Positions 26,401 to 36,597 of a DNA stretch of 64,000 bases are shown one piece after another; position 1 is the stretch's first letter, and every line of letters starts with the position of its first letter. The stretch spans positions 124,001-188,000 of the forward strand of contig JALUGO010000030.1 of NCBI GenBank assembly GCA_027051905.1, in the 5' to 3' direction. A program made the position numbers and the translations under genes. The DNA is from Desulfurobacteriaceae bacterium. GTDB lineage: Bacteria; Aquificota; Aquificia; Desulfurobacteriales; Desulfurobacteriaceae. A model generated the notes under the pieces. The model searched no databases, was not told the origin of the DNA, and worked only from the letters and a program-made list of their open reading frames with translations.

Positions 26401-26982
26401 ATGAAGCGGCTGACTGTTTTAGTATTTCTTCTACTTTTTTACCTGTCTGCCCAATCTTTTGCACATAAGATATCTACTTTTGTGGATGTTGAAGACGGGA
26501 ACGTCTCAATAGTGTCTTACTTCAGCGATGGAACGCCGGCAAAAAACGCCAAAATAACTGTATACGATGCAACAGGAAAAGTTGTCTTAACGGGAAAAAC
26601 CAACCGTGAGGGGGAGTTTGACTTCAGCCTGAAAAAGCCCGGCAGTTATAGGGCGGTCGTTCTTGCAGAGCTTGGCCATAGAGCCACAGTGGACTTTGCG
26701 GTTGGGGGCACAGGTATTGAAGGAGGGGCTGAAAAACAGAAATCTGTCGGCAGAAAAGGAAACGTTAACCAGAACAGAGCTTCAGCAGATGAAGAAACCA
26801 TCAGGCAGGTTTTGAGGGAGGAGCTCTGTCCCATCCACAGGGAACTCCTCAAACTCGAGGGGAAAGAAAACTCCATATCCTACAAAGACGTTATAGGAGG
26901 CCTTGGCTGGATAGCAGGCATATTTGGAGCTTTTATGTTCGGCTACTGTTTCAGAGGGAGAAACCGTGGAAACGCCCCTTAG
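26401..26982 (+). CDS. nikL: NikL-like accessory subunit of nickel ECF transporter
   Basis: The 193-aa product has a signal peptide (ending QSFAHK, leaving His at the mature N-terminus), a periplasmic beta-sandwich (Ig-like/carboxypeptidase-regulatory pattern, YDATGKVVLTGKTNREGEFDF), and one C-terminal membrane span (about 168-186) followed by a basic tail. This is the NikL layout. It begins 2 nt after nikM and overlaps nikQ. Confidence 0.8.
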   Translation: MKRLTVLVFLLLFYLSAQSFAHKISTFVDVEDGNVSIVSYFSDGTPAKNAKITVYDATGKVVLTGKTNREGEFDFSLKKPGSYRAVVLAELGHRATVDFAVGGTGIEGGAEKQKSVGRKGNVNQNRASADEETIRQVLREELCPIHRELLKLEGKENSISYKDVIGGLGWIAGIFGAFMFGYCFRGRNRGNAP

Positions 26983-27661
26983 CGGAGAGGGATTACTCAG
27001 CCGCTTAGACCCCAGAGCCAAGATACTCATCTTCCTCATTCTATCCTGGACGGTTGCCCTTGCCGACAACCTGCTCCAGGTTTCTGCCTTTATTCCCCTT
27101 GTCCTTTTCTTTTCCTTTACCGTTTACAGGAAACTGATTACAGTTTTCAAGCTTCTGCTCTTTGCAGACCTCTTTCTGCTTTTTGTGGTCATCACTCAGG
27201 TTCTCATGGGCTCCCCCTACATGGGGATTCTGGTCTTTTTCAAATCAACAGTCATCGTTTTCCTCTCTCTCCTACTCCTTACAACCTCGTCTGTGTTCGA
27301 TATTCTCCACGCACTTCACCACTTAAAAGTTCCAAACAAACTCCTTCAGCTCGCTTTTTTCTTTTACAGATACCTCTTTACCGTTAAAGAACAGTTTCAG
27401 CTGGCGGATAAATCGGCAAAATCAAGGGGATTTACTCCAAGAACAGACATCAACACTTACAGAACTTACGCCTACCTGATGGCAAACCTTCTTGTAAAGA
27501 GCTACTTTAAATCGGAAAGGGTCTATGAGGCTTTAATTTCCAGAGGTTTCAACGGCCACTTTCCCGTTTATAGGCACTTTAAATTTAAATCTTTGGACTT
27601 TGCGTTCATGTTCTTGACTACACTCTACTGGGGAGCTGCAGTGTGGAAATTCTATCTGTAA
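26966..27661 (+). CDS. nikQ: Energy-coupling T-component NikQ/CbiQ
   Basis: The product (231 aa) is a membrane T-component with about five spans and the CbiQ C-terminal coupling motifs around residues 150-200 (...KSAKSRGFTPR, YEALISRGFNG), the short Ala/Arg-Gly helices that contact the ATPase. GTG at 26966 is chosen for its ribosome site AGAGGGAG; the TTG at 26924 would add 14 residues with no better context. Overlaps nikL by 17 nt and nikO by 19 nt. Confidence 0.87.
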   Translation: METPLSGEGLLSRLDPRAKILIFLILSWTVALADNLLQVSAFIPLVLFFSFTVYRKLITVFKLLLFADLFLLFVVITQVLMGSPYMGILVFFKSTVIVFLSLLLLTTSSVFDILHALHHLKVPNKLLQLAFFFYRYLFTVKEQFQLADKSAKSRGFTPRTDINTYRTYAYLMANLLVKSYFKSERVYEALISRGFNGHFPVYRHFKFKSLDFAFMFLTTLYWGAAVWKFYL

Positions 27662-28287
27662 AGAACCTGAAAGTGAAAATTGAAAACAGGGAAATTTTAA
27701 AAAATGTCAACTTTTCCATTAGAAAGGGAGAAAAAATCTTTATAACGGGTCCAAATGGTGCCGGAAAGACGACATTTTTAGAAACAGTTATGGGTTTCGT
27801 CCCGTTTTCCGGGGAAATCCTGCTCAAAGGGAGCAGTTTAAAAACGGAATCGGATTTTAACGTTCTGAGAAAGAGCGTAGGTTATGTGTTTCAAAACCCT
27901 GATGACCAGCTCTTTGCTCCAACAGTTGAAGAGGAGCTGGCCTTTGCTCCGCTGGTAAAAGGGCTAAGCCGCAGCAGGGTCAGTGAGATAGTGAACAGAA
28001 CCCTCAGGTTCTTTGAGATAGAGCATCTCAGAGATAAACCTACATATAAACTTTCGGGAGGAGAGAAGAGAATTGTCTCTGTTGCCTGCGTTGTAACGAT
28101 GGAGCCGGAAGTAATTCTTTTAGACGAACCAACAACGGGGCTTGACAGAAAGAGGTGGAACAAGTTAGTTGAGTTCTTTGAGGAAACGGGGAGCTCCCTC
28201 GTTATCGTAACCCACGACGCAGAGCTCATGGAAAGATTGGGCTGGAAGAAGTTTACTATGGAGAACGGGGAACTCCGAGAGATTTGA
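27643..28287 (+). CDS. nikO: Energy-coupling ATPase NikO/CbiO
   Basis: ABC ATPase of 214 aa: Walker A GPNGAGKTT, Q-loop FQNPDDQLFAP (the family's typical DDQ variation), signature LSGGEKR, Walker B VILLDEPTTGLD and switch His in IVTHDAEL. It powers the NikMQ importer, supplying nickel probably for hydrogenase or urease-type enzymes encoded elsewhere. GTG start at 27643. Confidence 0.92.
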   Translation: MEILSVKNLKVKIENREILKNVNFSIRKGEKIFITGPNGAGKTTFLETVMGFVPFSGEILLKGSSLKTESDFNVLRKSVGYVFQNPDDQLFAPTVEEELAFAPLVKGLSRSRVSEIVNRTLRFFEIEHLRDKPTYKLSGGEKRIVSVACVVTMEPEVILLDEPTTGLDRKRWNKLVEFFEETGSSLVIVTHDAELMERLGWKKFTMENGELREI

Positions 28288-28295
28288 AAACAAAA

Positions 28296-28319
28296 GGGCA
28301 ACCCCCTAAGAGGTCACCC
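28296..28319. terminator. Bidirectional terminator between nikO and lon
   Basis: A 10-bp stem with wobble pairs and a 4-nt loop overlaps the lon stop codon. In the lon direction it is followed by TTTTGTTTTC; in the nikO direction by a gapped T-rich stretch. Good intrinsic terminator for both convergent genes. Confidence 0.7.
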
Positions 28320-30735
28320 GAGTTTTCTCCTTTTTTTTGCTCTTTCTCTTAGACCTGCCCTTCTCCTCAGGGTAAAGGGCTATCTCAAAGACCGGCTCAA
28401 TCCTGTCAACGAAGATGAGCTCTATCTTTTTCTTGGCCTCTTCGGGGAGCTCTTCCATTACCTCCTGTCTGTTCTTCTCGGGGAGGATGACCTTCTTGGC
28501 TCCATACCTCAGGGCTGCGAGTATCTTTTCTTTGAGTCCTCCAACGGGAAGAACTTTACCCCCAAGGGTTATCTCCCCGGTCATTGCAACTTCCTTTCTA
28601 ACTTTTCTGCCCGTAAGGGCAGAGAGCATTGCCGTTGCAATGGTTATACCGGCAGAGGGGCCATCTTTCGGAATTGCTCCCGCCGGAACGTGAACGTGAA
28701 TGTCAATCTTCCCAAAATCGTGCTTTATGTTATATTTGGCAGCGTTAGCCGTTATGAAACCAAGGGCGGCCTGGGCAGACTCTTTCATAACGTCTCCAAG
28801 CCTTCCGGTAAGAATGAGCCTTCCAGAACCTTTCGTAACTATGGTCTCAATGAAGAGAACGTCTCCGCCAACCGGAGTCCAGGCAAGGCCTGTTGCAACT
28901 CCAACTTCGTCTTCTCCCAGCTCAAGCTCTGGGATGAACTTGGGAGCTCCTAATATCTTCTCAACCATCTTCTTCGTTATTCTGTATTTCTTCTCCTTGC
29001 CCTCACTTATCCAGAGGGCAACCTTCCGGCAGATGGCGGCAATTCTCCTGTCGAGGTTCCTTACTCCTGCCTCCCTTGTGTAGTGGCGGATAATGTGGAG
29101 GAGGGCAGAGTCTGTAAACTCTATGTCGTTCTCTGTTAAAGCGTGGTTCTTCATCTGCTTGGGAACTATGTATTTTTTGGCTATCTGGAGCTTCTCATAC
29201 TCGGTGTAGCCGGGGATGTTGAGAACCTCAAGCCTGTCGTAGAGGGGTTCGGGAATTGTGTGGGGAGTGTTCGCAGTTGCAATAAAGAGGACTTCAGAGA
29301 GGTCAAAGGGGTGGTTTATGTAGTTGTCAACAAACTCCCTGTTCTGCTCAGGGTCTAAAACCTCTAAGAGTGCAGCAGCCGGATCTCCCCTGAAATCTGA
29401 GGCCATTTTGTCTATTTCGTCAAGGAGAATTACAGGGTTCTTCGTTCCAGCCTTCCTGAGAGCCTGAATGATCTTTCCGGGCATTGCGCCAACGTAGGTT
29501 CTCCTGTGTCCTCTGATCTCGGCTTCGTCCCTTACACCTCCAAGGGAGATACGGACAAACTTCCTTCCCAGAGCTCTGGCTATAGATCTGGCAAGAGAAG
29601 TCTTTCCAACTCCGGGAGGACCAACGAAACAGATTGTCGGCTGTTTTACCTCTTTTACCTTCTTTTTCCTTTTCTTTATCAGCGACTTAACGGCTAAATA
29701 CTCAAGTATCCTGTTTTTCACTTTTTCAAGGTCGTAATGGTCTTCGTCTAAAATCTGCCTTGCCCTCTCTATGTCCAACTTATCGCGGGTTCTCTTAGAC
29801 CAGGGGAGCTCTATCATCCACTCAAGCCATGTCCTTAAAACAGCAGCCTCAGCAGACTCAGGGTGCATCTTCTCAAGACGGGAGAGCTCCTTCAGAACAG
29901 CCTCCTCGACTTCTGGAGGCATCTTAGCTTTCTTTATCTTCTCCCGATACTCCTCGATCTCCTTACTCTTCTCCTCTTCCTCTCCAAGTTCCTTCCTTAT
30001 GGCCTTGAGCTGCTGTCTGAGGAAATACTCCTTCTGCTCCTTTTCCATAGACTCACGGGCTTTCGCCCTTATGAGCTCCTGAACCTCTAAAACTTTTATC
30101 TCGTGCTCTAACTTCTCACTGACCTTTTTAAGCCTCTCTATGGGATCAACCGTTGAGAGGAGATCGATGGCCTCTTCCGTTGAGAGGTCTAACTGGGCAG
30201 CAATCAGGTCGGCAAGCCTTCCAGGGTCTTCAATAGATCTCAGAATAGCAACCATATCGGGGGGAATCTGCTTTCCCAGAGCAACAACACGCTCCAGCTG
30301 ATCCTTGACGAGTTTAACTAAAGCCTCTTCCTCTATGCTCTGAGGCCTGTATTCCGGCTCAATGAGATGCTGGAGAAGAGCTCTGTAGAGGTGATCTTCC
30401 CTTCTTAGCTCCTCTATTTTTGCCCTTCCAAGCCCCTGAACCAGGATTTTCACTCTACCGTCGCCCATCTTCATCGCTTTCAGTATCACGGCGACGGTCC
30501 CGTAGTCGTAGAGGTCTTCCCTTGTGGGTTCTTCTATCTCTTTGTTCTTCTGGGTTGCAAGGAATATGAGCTTGTGCTCTTTAAGGGCTTCTTCCACAGC
30601 ATTCAGTGAAAACGGCCTCCCAACAAAAAGGGGCGCTATCATCATGGGAAAGACAACAACGTCCCTTAGAGGGAGGACGGGGAGCTCCTCAGGCAGACTC
30701 GGCTGATTTATAGGTTCATTTATCATCTCCGCCAT
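28306..30735 (-). CDS. lon: ATP-dependent protease La (Lon)
   Basis: The 809-aa protein has the Lon N-domain, a coiled-coil linker, an AAA+ module with Walker A GPPGVGKT at 372-379, and a protease domain with the Ser-Lys dyad at about S694 (GPSAG) and K735 (GGLKEK). It degrades misfolded and regulatory proteins. The Lys/Arg-rich tail is longer than in E. coli. ATG at 30735 overlaps the galU tail and has AGAGGAG upstream. Confidence 0.97.
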   Translation of the reverse strand: MAEMINEPINQPSLPEELPVLPLRDVVVFPMMIAPLFVGRPFSLNAVEEALKEHKLIFLATQKNKEIEEPTREDLYDYGTVAVILKAMKMGDGRVKILVQGLGRAKIEELRREDHLYRALLQHLIEPEYRPQSIEEEALVKLVKDQLERVVALGKQIPPDMVAILRSIEDPGRLADLIAAQLDLSTEEAIDLLSTVDPIERLKKVSEKLEHEIKVLEVQELIRAKARESMEKEQKEYFLRQQLKAIRKELGEEEEKSKEIEEYREKIKKAKMPPEVEEAVLKELSRLEKMHPESAEAAVLRTWLEWMIELPWSKRTRDKLDIERARQILDEDHYDLEKVKNRILEYLAVKSLIKKRKKKVKEVKQPTICFVGPPGVGKTSLARSIARALGRKFVRISLGGVRDEAEIRGHRRTYVGAMPGKIIQALRKAGTKNPVILLDEIDKMASDFRGDPAAALLEVLDPEQNREFVDNYINHPFDLSEVLFIATANTPHTIPEPLYDRLEVLNIPGYTEYEKLQIAKKYIVPKQMKNHALTENDIEFTDSALLHIIRHYTREAGVRNLDRRIAAICRKVALWISEGKEKKYRITKKMVEKILGAPKFIPELELGEDEVGVATGLAWTPVGGDVLFIETIVTKGSGRLILTGRLGDVMKESAQAALGFITANAAKYNIKHDFGKIDIHVHVPAGAIPKDGPSAGITIATAMLSALTGRKVRKEVAMTGEITLGGKVLPVGGLKEKILAALRYGAKKVILPEKNRQEVMEELPEEAKKKIELIFVDRIEPVFEIALYPEEKGRSKRKSKKKEKTRVTS

Positions 30736-31609
30736 TTCTCATCTCCTCTTTCAGTCTCTTTTTAAGGAACTCGAGGAACGGTTCCCTCAAGTCCTCTCTC
30801 ATAAGGGCAAAGTCAACAGTTGCCTGAAGAAATCCCAGTTTATTCCCTGTGTCGTAACGGGCAGCTTCTAAAATCCTACCATAGATAACCTCTCTGTTGT
30901 TGAGTATCTGGAGGGCATCTGTAAGCTGTATCTCTCCTCCCCTTCCGGGGGGAGTCTCCCTGAGGGCATCAAAAATGCCTGGAGTCAGCACATACCTTCC
31001 GGCAATTGCAAGATTAGAGGGCGCTTCCTCAACGGATGGCTTCTCAACCAGCTCATCGAGCTTGAGAACGTTTCTGTCAACCTCTTTCCCGCCAACAATT
31101 CCATACTTTCCAACGTCTTCCTCTGGAACCTTTTGAAGACCGATTACAGAACACTTAAACCTGTTGTAAACCTCCAGCAGCTGACCTATAGCAGGAGTTT
31201 CCGAAACCATAACATCGTCGCCAAGGAGAACGGCAAAGGGCTCATCTCCCACAGCAGGTTCAGCCGTAAGAATTGCATGCCCCAAGCCAAGAGGCTCCTT
31301 CTGCCTTATGTAGATAAAGTCGGCAAGGTCTGAGATTTTGCGGACGGTTTCAAGGAGCTCCCTCTTCCCCTTCTCCTCAAGGTTTCTCTCAAGCTCAAGG
31401 TTTCTGTCGAAGTGGTCTTCAATTGCCCTTTTGTGCCTTCCGGTAACGAAGATAATTTGTTCTATGCCGGCAGCCACGGCCTCCTCAACTATATACTGAA
31501 TAACCGGCTTATCGACTAAGGGAAGCATCTCCTTTGGCTGGGCTTTCGTTGCCGGCAGGAACCTCGTTCCGAGCCCTGCAACAGGAATAACTGCTTTTTT
31601 AATCCTCAA
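30716..31609 (-). CDS. galU: UTP-glucose-1-phosphate uridylyltransferase GalU
   Basis: Makes UDP-glucose for envelope polysaccharides. The product (297 aa) has the nucleotide-binding N-terminus [34 protein letters not shown] and the GalU sugar-binding region with [16 protein letters not shown] place the start at TTG 31609 because GGGAGG lies nine bases upstream; a longer frame exists but its extra 11 residues run inside the upstream methyltransferase gene. Confidence 0.92.
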   Translation of the reverse strand: MRIKKAVIPVAGLGTRFLPATKAQPKEMLPLVDKPVIQYIVEEAVAAGIEQIIFVTGRHKRAIEDHFDRNLELERNLEEKGKRELLETVRKISDLADFIYIRQKEPLGLGHAILTAEPAVGDEPFAVLLGDDVMVSETPAIGQLLEVYNRFKCSVIGLQKVPEEDVGKYGIVGGKEVDRNVLKLDELVEKPSVEEAPSNLAIAGRYVLTPGIFDALRETPPGRGGEIQLTDALQILNNREVIYGRILEAARYDTGNKLGFLQATVDFALMREDLREPFLEFLKKRLKEEMRNGGDDK

Positions 31610-31610
31610 C

Positions 31611-32813
31611 TTACTTAACCTCCCAAGGGAACTTCCTGGCAAAGATACACTTGAGATACCTCGACTCTGGAATCTGGAGAACGAACGGATGGTCTTTGGC
31701 CTGGTATGTTGTGTAGAGAACTTTTAAAGGAGTTCTTGTATCGAAGGCAGCTGAAGTTAGTATCTCTTCTAAAATGGGAGGAGTGATGTGGTGGGAACAA
31801 GAGCAGACGACGATACTTCCTCCCGGTTTCAGCATTTTCAGTCCTCTCAAAAAGAGCTCCTTATAACCCCTCTTTGCCTGCTCTACAACCTTTCTGCTTT
31901 TGGCAAAAGCCGGGGGATCTATAACGATGGCGTCAAAGAGCTCTCTCCTTTCAGACATGGCTTTTAAAACCTTAAAGGCATCTCCCTTTACAAACCCAAA
32001 CCTATCGGCAACGCCGTTTAACTCTGCATTTTCCCTGGCAAGGTCTAAGGCCAGCTGGGAGCTGTCAACGGCAACAACCTCTCCGGCTTTACCTATAACG
32101 GCAGCGTGAATACCAAACCCTCCAAGGTGGCAGAAAGCGTCTAAAACCCTGTCCCCCTCACTTACAAACTCTTTCGCAAAGAGGAGCTTGTTCTCCCTCT
32201 GGTCTAAGAAGTAGCCGGTTTTCTGGCCTCCAACTATCTGAACGTTGAACTTTATACCGTTTTCAAGGATTACAACCCTTTCCGGAATGTCTCCGTATAG
32301 GGGCTGTTCAACAAGGGACAACCCCTCAAGCTCCCTCGTCTGGACAGTTGACTTCTCGTAAATACCCTTGGGCTTAACAACCTTGACCAGAGCTCTGATT
32401 ACTGTCTCTTTCAGAATCTCCATTCCAAGGGTTGTTATCTGAACGACCAGGTAGCCATCGTAGTAGTCAACTACGAGCCCCGGCAGGTAGTCGGCTTCTG
32501 AGTGGATGAGCCTGAAAGCTGTGCAGTTTTCAGGAACGATCTCCCTCCTGTAAGAGAGGGCTTCCTGAATCCTCCTAACGAAAAAGTCGTAATCGATCTC
32601 CTCCTCTTTTTTAAAGGTTAGGATCCTTATCGCTATGTAGCTATCAGGGTTTATGTAGCCCTTTGCTAAAAAAGCGCCTTTGTAGTCTCTGACAACACAG
32701 AGCTCCCCCGGCTTCGGCCTCCGTGAGTAGGAGAGAATCTCATTTTTGTATATCCACGGATGAAAACCTTTAATTCGCTTTTCTTTTCCTTTTTTTATAG
32801 AGACCTGAAGCAT
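31611..32813 (-). CDS. PUA-domain class I rRNA methyltransferase (RlmI-like)
   Basis: The 400-aa protein has an N-terminal PUA RNA-binding domain (about residues 2-80, with FHPWIYKNEI), a linker and a C-terminal SAM domain: motif I VLDAFCHLGGFGIHAA, acidic residue in EVVAVDSS and the catalytic-region IDPPAFAKSR. This layout is that of RlmI, the 23S rRNA cytosine-C5 methyltransferase. It overlaps nothing but ends 1 nt before galU and starts 1 nt after the reductase gene. Confidence 0.87.
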   Translation of the reverse strand: MLQVSIKKGKEKRIKGFHPWIYKNEILSYSRRPKPGELCVVRDYKGAFLAKGYINPDSYIAIRILTFKKEEEIDYDFFVRRIQEALSYRREIVPENCTAFRLIHSEADYLPGLVVDYYDGYLVVQITTLGMEILKETVIRALVKVVKPKGIYEKSTVQTRELEGLSLVEQPLYGDIPERVVILENGIKFNVQIVGGQKTGYFLDQRENKLLFAKEFVSEGDRVLDAFCHLGGFGIHAAVIGKAGEVVAVDSSQLALDLARENAELNGVADRFGFVKGDAFKVLKAMSERRELFDAIVIDPPAFAKSRKVVEQAKRGYKELFLRGLKMLKPGGSIVVCSCSHHITPPILEEILTSAAFDTRTPLKVLYTTYQAKDHPFVLQIPESRYLKCIFARKFPWEVK

Positions 32814-32814
32814 T

Positions 32815-33936
32815 CTACCTCCCGATGAGAGCTCCCGGCAGATGTCTTAGATAGGCAAAGAAACTATCCCGGTAGGAAATTCTACCTGAGAGGAGGTCTG
32901 CCGTCAGTCTGGCCACAACCTGAGAGCGACTTATGACTGAAAAATTTAAACCTTTTAACGAAAAAAAGAGTCTTCCCACAATCCTTGCCCAGTGAAACTC
33001 CTCTCCCAAAAGGGAGTTTATCGCCGTTTCATATTCCTTTAGTTTGCTTTCTTCCCCGCTAAGAAAAAACCGCTTTACAACTCCTGCTGCCACTACTCCA
33101 CTTTTTACAGCGTAGTAGATTCCCTCTCCCGTTACTGGATCAACCAGCCCTCCGGCATCCCCTAAGAAGAGAACAAACGGCCTGTAAACGTCGTTCTTCT
33201 TTCGGCCTGCTGGGATGGGGAAGCCGGAGCTCCACCTCCTCCTTTCTGAAAAACCGTGTTTCCTGTTGAATTTCGCTAAAAGCCCTCTCAGGTTTAACAT
33301 AACCCTTCTGTCTCTAAATTCCCCAAGCCCGGTAGTAACGACGTCTCCTTTGGGAAAAGCCCAGTAGTATCCCCAGCCAAAATCTGTAAAGTCGATAATT
33401 AACTCTTCCCTGTCGCTTTCAACGTCGGACTCGTAGGTATAGCCAATGTCCCTCTTCACCCCAAGCTGGCGTGCAATTCTGCTGTTAACCCCGCTGGCAA
33501 CCAAAAGAACTCTAACCCTATACCTGTCTTTCGTTGTATGGAGAACCACGCTGTCAATGTCCTTTTCCACCGTAAGGGCAGTTTCCCCCAGGTGGAGGTC
33601 AAACTGTGAGTGGTCTAAAGAGCTGAAGAGAAAGGCGTCAAGCTCATCCCTCTGGGTAAGGTAGGTTAAAATCTCTTCGGAAAGGAGCTCCGTTGAGCGC
33701 TCTCCGTAGTAGAGCAGGAACCTGTTAACCCTCTTCCTAACAACGGAATCAACATCCGGAAAGAGCCTTTTTAGAATCTCATAGGCTTTGGGGGTAAGTC
33801 CTCCTGCACAGGGCTTTTTCCTGGGAAATGCAGGCTCCTTTTCCAGCGCCAGAACCCTGAGACCCGTTCCTTCTAAAGCCTTCAGGGCAGAAACGCCAGC
33901 AGGCCCCAGCCCTACAACGCCAACATCGTAAACCAT
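32815..33936 (-). CDS. Geranylgeranyl-reductase-family FAD oxidoreductase
   Basis: The 373-aa protein has an N-terminal Rossmann FAD motif (GLGPAGVSALKAL), the family CAGGLTPKAYEIL, and the second FAD motif GDAGGLVDPVTGEGI. Family members reduce isoprenoid chains (geranylgeranyl lipids, menaquinone side chains) or other prenyl groups. A role in membrane lipid or quinone saturation is plausible in a thermophile but not shown by context (carA upstream, rlmI-like downstream). Confidence 0.8.
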   Translation of the reverse strand: MVYDVGVVGLGPAGVSALKALEGTGLRVLALEKEPAFPRKKPCAGGLTPKAYEILKRLFPDVDSVVRKRVNRFLLYYGERSTELLSEEILTYLTQRDELDAFLFSSLDHSQFDLHLGETALTVEKDIDSVVLHTTKDRYRVRVLLVASGVNSRIARQLGVKRDIGYTYESDVESDREELIIDFTDFGWGYYWAFPKGDVVTTGLGEFRDRRVMLNLRGLLAKFNRKHGFSERRRWSSGFPIPAGRKKNDVYRPFVLFLGDAGGLVDPVTGEGIYYAVKSGVVAAGVVKRFFLSGEESKLKEYETAINSLLGEEFHWARIVGRLFFSLKGLNFSVISRSQVVARLTADLLSGRISYRDSFFAYLRHLPGALIGR

Positions 33937-33969
33937 TTTCCTGCCCTTAATTATCGGGTAAACCCGTAT

Positions 33970-35109
33970 TTAACGGCCTCTGTAGTCAGATATTAGTTTT
34001 TCAAACTCTTTAAATAGGTATCTCGAATCGTGAGGGCCGGGGGAGCTCTCCGGATGGTATTGAACCGTAAACAGAGGTTTTGTTTTGTGTTTCAGCCCCT
34101 CAACGGTTCCATCGTTCAGCGAGTAATGGGTAACTTCCAGATCGTCTGGAATCGTTGACTCATCAACGGCAAAACCGTGGTTCTGGGCTGTTATCTCAAC
34201 TTTACCTGTTTTTTTATTCTTAACCGGCTGGTTTGCTCCCCTGTGGCCAAACTTCAGCTTGTAGGTGGAAGCTCCAAGGGCTAAAGCGGTAAGCTGATGC
34301 CCCAGACATATACCGAAGATGGGTTTCCTGTAAGTTGCTATCAGGTATTTGATGGTCTCTATGGCGTAGGTTACAGCTGCCGGATCACCGGGGCCGCAGG
34401 AAAGGAATATCCCGTCCGGGTTCATCTTCAGGATATCTTCTGGAGGCGTATGTGCTGGAACGACTATTGGCTTAATTCCAACATCAACCAGGTTCCTCAG
34501 GATGTTATACCTGATCCCAAAGTCCAGAACTACAACGGAGTATTTGAAATCCTTTCTCTCTGGGTATCCTTCCCCAAGCCTCCAGGTTCCCTGAGACCAC
34601 TCGTAAGGCTCTTTACAGGTAACTTCATCTACAAGGTTCAAACCTTCCATTGGAGGGATAGAACGGGCTTTTGAAATAAGGCTGTCAACGTCTAAGTCAA
34701 CAGTTGAGATAACCCCCCTCATCGTTCCTGCACTTCTCAGCTTCTTCGTCAGTTCTCTGGTATCCACCTCGCAGATTCCCACCACGCCATACTCTTTCAG
34801 GTAGTCCTCAAAAGACTTCTCCGCCCTCCAGTTTGAGTAGATCTCGGATATCTCCTTTACTATAAAACCCTCAGCTTTTGGGCCATCAGACTCAACATCC
34901 TCCCTGTTTGCCCCAACGTTTCCTATTAGTGGGCAGGTCATCGTAACTATCTGCCCTTTAAAGGAGGGGTCGGTTATTATCTCCTGGTATCCCGTCATGG
35001 AAGTTGTAAAAACAACCTCTCCTGCCGTCTCTCCTTCAGCTCCAAAACTAAAACCCTCATAATAAGTCCCATCCTCAAGGGCAAGTATAGCCTTTTTCCT
35101 ATTAAGCAT
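33970..35109 (-). CDS. carA: Carbamoyl-phosphate synthase small chain
   Basis: Glutaminase subunit that feeds ammonia to CarB in arginine and pyrimidine synthesis. The 379-aa protein has the N-terminal CarA domain (YEGFSFGAEGETAGEVVF) and a class I glutamine amidotransferase domain with the catalytic Cys in GICLGHQL and the His-Glu pair in YHPESSPGPHD. carB is not adjacent. A TATAAT on the minus strand (35158-35153) may be its promoter. Confidence 0.96.
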   Translation of the reverse strand: MLNRKKAILALEDGTYYEGFSFGAEGETAGEVVFTTSMTGYQEIITDPSFKGQIVTMTCPLIGNVGANREDVESDGPKAEGFIVKEISEIYSNWRAEKSFEDYLKEYGVVGICEVDTRELTKKLRSAGTMRGVISTVDLDVDSLISKARSIPPMEGLNLVDEVTCKEPYEWSQGTWRLGEGYPERKDFKYSVVVLDFGIRYNILRNLVDVGIKPIVVPAHTPPEDILKMNPDGIFLSCGPGDPAAVTYAIETIKYLIATYRKPIFGICLGHQLTALALGASTYKLKFGHRGANQPVKNKKTGKVEITAQNHGFAVDESTIPDDLEVTHYSLNDGTVEGLKHKTKPLFTVQYHPESSPGPHDSRYLFKEFEKLISDYRGR

Positions 35110-35193
35110 CTTTAACCCCGGCTAAACCTTTCAAATTCTAAAGCTGGCGCTTATTATATACTACCGATATTAACAAAACCTCTGGAGGTATGA

Positions 35194-36024
35194 ATGTTAA
35201 GGCTGATAGCTGCCCTCCTGTCCGTTCTTTTTATTGCCGGGTGCCTCTCTGAGAGCGGCAAAAAACCTCTCATTGTAACCTCCCTACCGGTCTGGAAAAG
35301 CGTAGCGGAATATTTAGGGGGCAGGGATTTTGAATACTACTCCATCCTTAAAGGCGGAGAGTCTCCACACACGTACGAACCCAAACCCTCAGACGTTAAA
35401 AAAGAAAAAGAGGCTACCCTTATCATTGTTCACGGCCTCGGGCTCGACGACTGGGCACTTAAAGGAGTCGATAGGAACAAAGTTCTTAACCTGGGAGAGC
35501 TGTTCTCAAGGAAATACCCTGCTGTTAAGAAGCCGGGATACCACCTCTGGATGAACCCGGTTCTAATGGAAGAGGTTTACTTTGAGGTTGCAGAAAAACT
35601 TACAGTCTTCTACCCTAAGAGGGAAACTTACTACAAGAAAAGGGCTGAAGATTACGCAGCGATGATTGACCAGCTGATAGGCAGAATCGACAACTGCCTG
35701 AAAGAAGCTAAAACAAAAGCGGTAGTCATTTACCATCCCGTCTGGAAACCTCTTCTTGAAACCTTTGGAATCAAGGTAATAGAGATAGCCAGAACGCCGG
35801 AAGAACAGGTAACTCCAGGCAGAATAAAAGAGGTTGTTGAGGAGGCAAAGAAAGCCAGAGCCGGAGTAGTTATAAGTGAATCTTTTGCAGACAGAAAAAC
35901 CCCACAGCTCGTTGCCAGGGAGATTGGCGGAAAAGTCGTAGTCTTAAATCCACTTCCTGAGAAAGATTATGTAGTTGCACTCTCCGGATGGGGAGAAAAG
36001 ATATGCAAAGCCCTTAAGGAGTAA
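35194..36024 (+). CDS. Metal ABC-transporter substrate-binding lipoprotein (ZnuA family)
   Basis: The 276-aa protein has a lipoprotein signal with lipobox LFIAGC (Cys at about residue 17), then the cluster A-1 pattern: His in GGESPHTYEPKPSD, His in GYHLWMNP, His in YHPVWKPL and acidic residue in SESFADRKTP, which form the zinc/manganese site. The usual loop of extra histidines is missing. No permease or ATPase gene is next to it; pabA/trpG follows after 3 nt. It could pair with a transporter elsewhere. Confidence 0.85.
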   Translation: MLRLIAALLSVLFIAGCLSESGKKPLIVTSLPVWKSVAEYLGGRDFEYYSILKGGESPHTYEPKPSDVKKEKEATLIIVHGLGLDDWALKGVDRNKVLNLGELFSRKYPAVKKPGYHLWMNPVLMEEVYFEVAEKLTVFYPKRETYYKKRAEDYAAMIDQLIGRIDNCLKEAKTKAVVIYHPVWKPLLETFGIKVIEIARTPEEQVTPGRIKEVVEEAKKARAGVVISESFADRKTPQLVAREIGGKVVVLNPLPEKDYVVALSGWGEKICKALKE

Positions 36025-36027
36025 GCG

Positions 36028-36597
36028 ATGATACTGATGATAGACAACTACGATTCTTTCACCTACAACGTCGTTCAGTATTTCGGAAAGTTAGGAGCAA
36101 ATATTGAGGTTTACAGGAACGATAAGATAACCGTAGACGAGATAGAGAGAAAGAAGCCTGAAGCCCTCGTAATCTCTCCGGGGCCGTGCACTCCAAAGGA
36201 GGCAGGAATTTCTGTTGAGGCTATAAGACACTTTGCAGGAAAGCTGCCGATCCTGGGAATCTGTTTAGGCCACCAGTCAATCGGCTTTGCCTTTGGAGCA
36301 AGAATAAGAAGAGCTAAAAAGCTCATGCATGGAAAGGCTTCACTCATTCACCACGACGGAAAATTCCTCTTTGAGGGAATGAAAAACCCGTTTTCCGCCA
36401 TAAGGTATCACTCCCTGGTTATTGACAGAAAGACTCTACCGGAGGTTTTTGAAATAACGGCAGAGAGCGAAGACGATAAAGAGATAATGGGAATAAGGCA
36501 CAGGGAATTTCCCATCTTCGGTGTCCAGTTCCACCCGGAGTCAATCCTTACGGAAGACGGAATAAAGATAATTGAGAACTTCCTGAAGCAGATATGA
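36028..36597 (+). CDS. pabA: Anthranilate/aminodeoxychorismate synthase glutamine amidotransferase
   Basis: The 189-aa glutamine amidotransferase supplies ammonia for anthranilate (tryptophan) or 4-amino-4-deoxychorismate (folate). It shows [10 protein letters not shown], the catalytic Cys in [14 protein letters not shown] and the His-Glu of [12 protein letters not shown] single amphibolic enzyme may serve both pathways; with no trpE or pabB beside it I cannot choose. Overlaps lpxB by 4 nt. Confidence 0.88.
   Translation: MILMIDNYDSFTYNVVQYFGKLGANIEVYRNDKITVDEIERKKPEALVISPGPCTPKEAGISVEAIRHFAGKLPILGICLGHQSIGFAFGARIRRAKKLMHGKASLIHHDGKFLFEGMKNPFSAIRYHSLVIDRKTLPEVFEITAESEDDKEIMGIRHREFPIFGVQFHPESILTEDGIKIIENFLKQI

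Noticed and set aside
28690-29083. Plus-strand open frames opposite lon
   Set aside because: Shadows of the highly biased lon coding strand, with no ribosome sites or domains.
31610-31642. Upstream start for galU
   Set aside because: It would overlap the end of the methyltransferase gene and adds residues not found in GalU; TTG 31609 has a better ribosome site.
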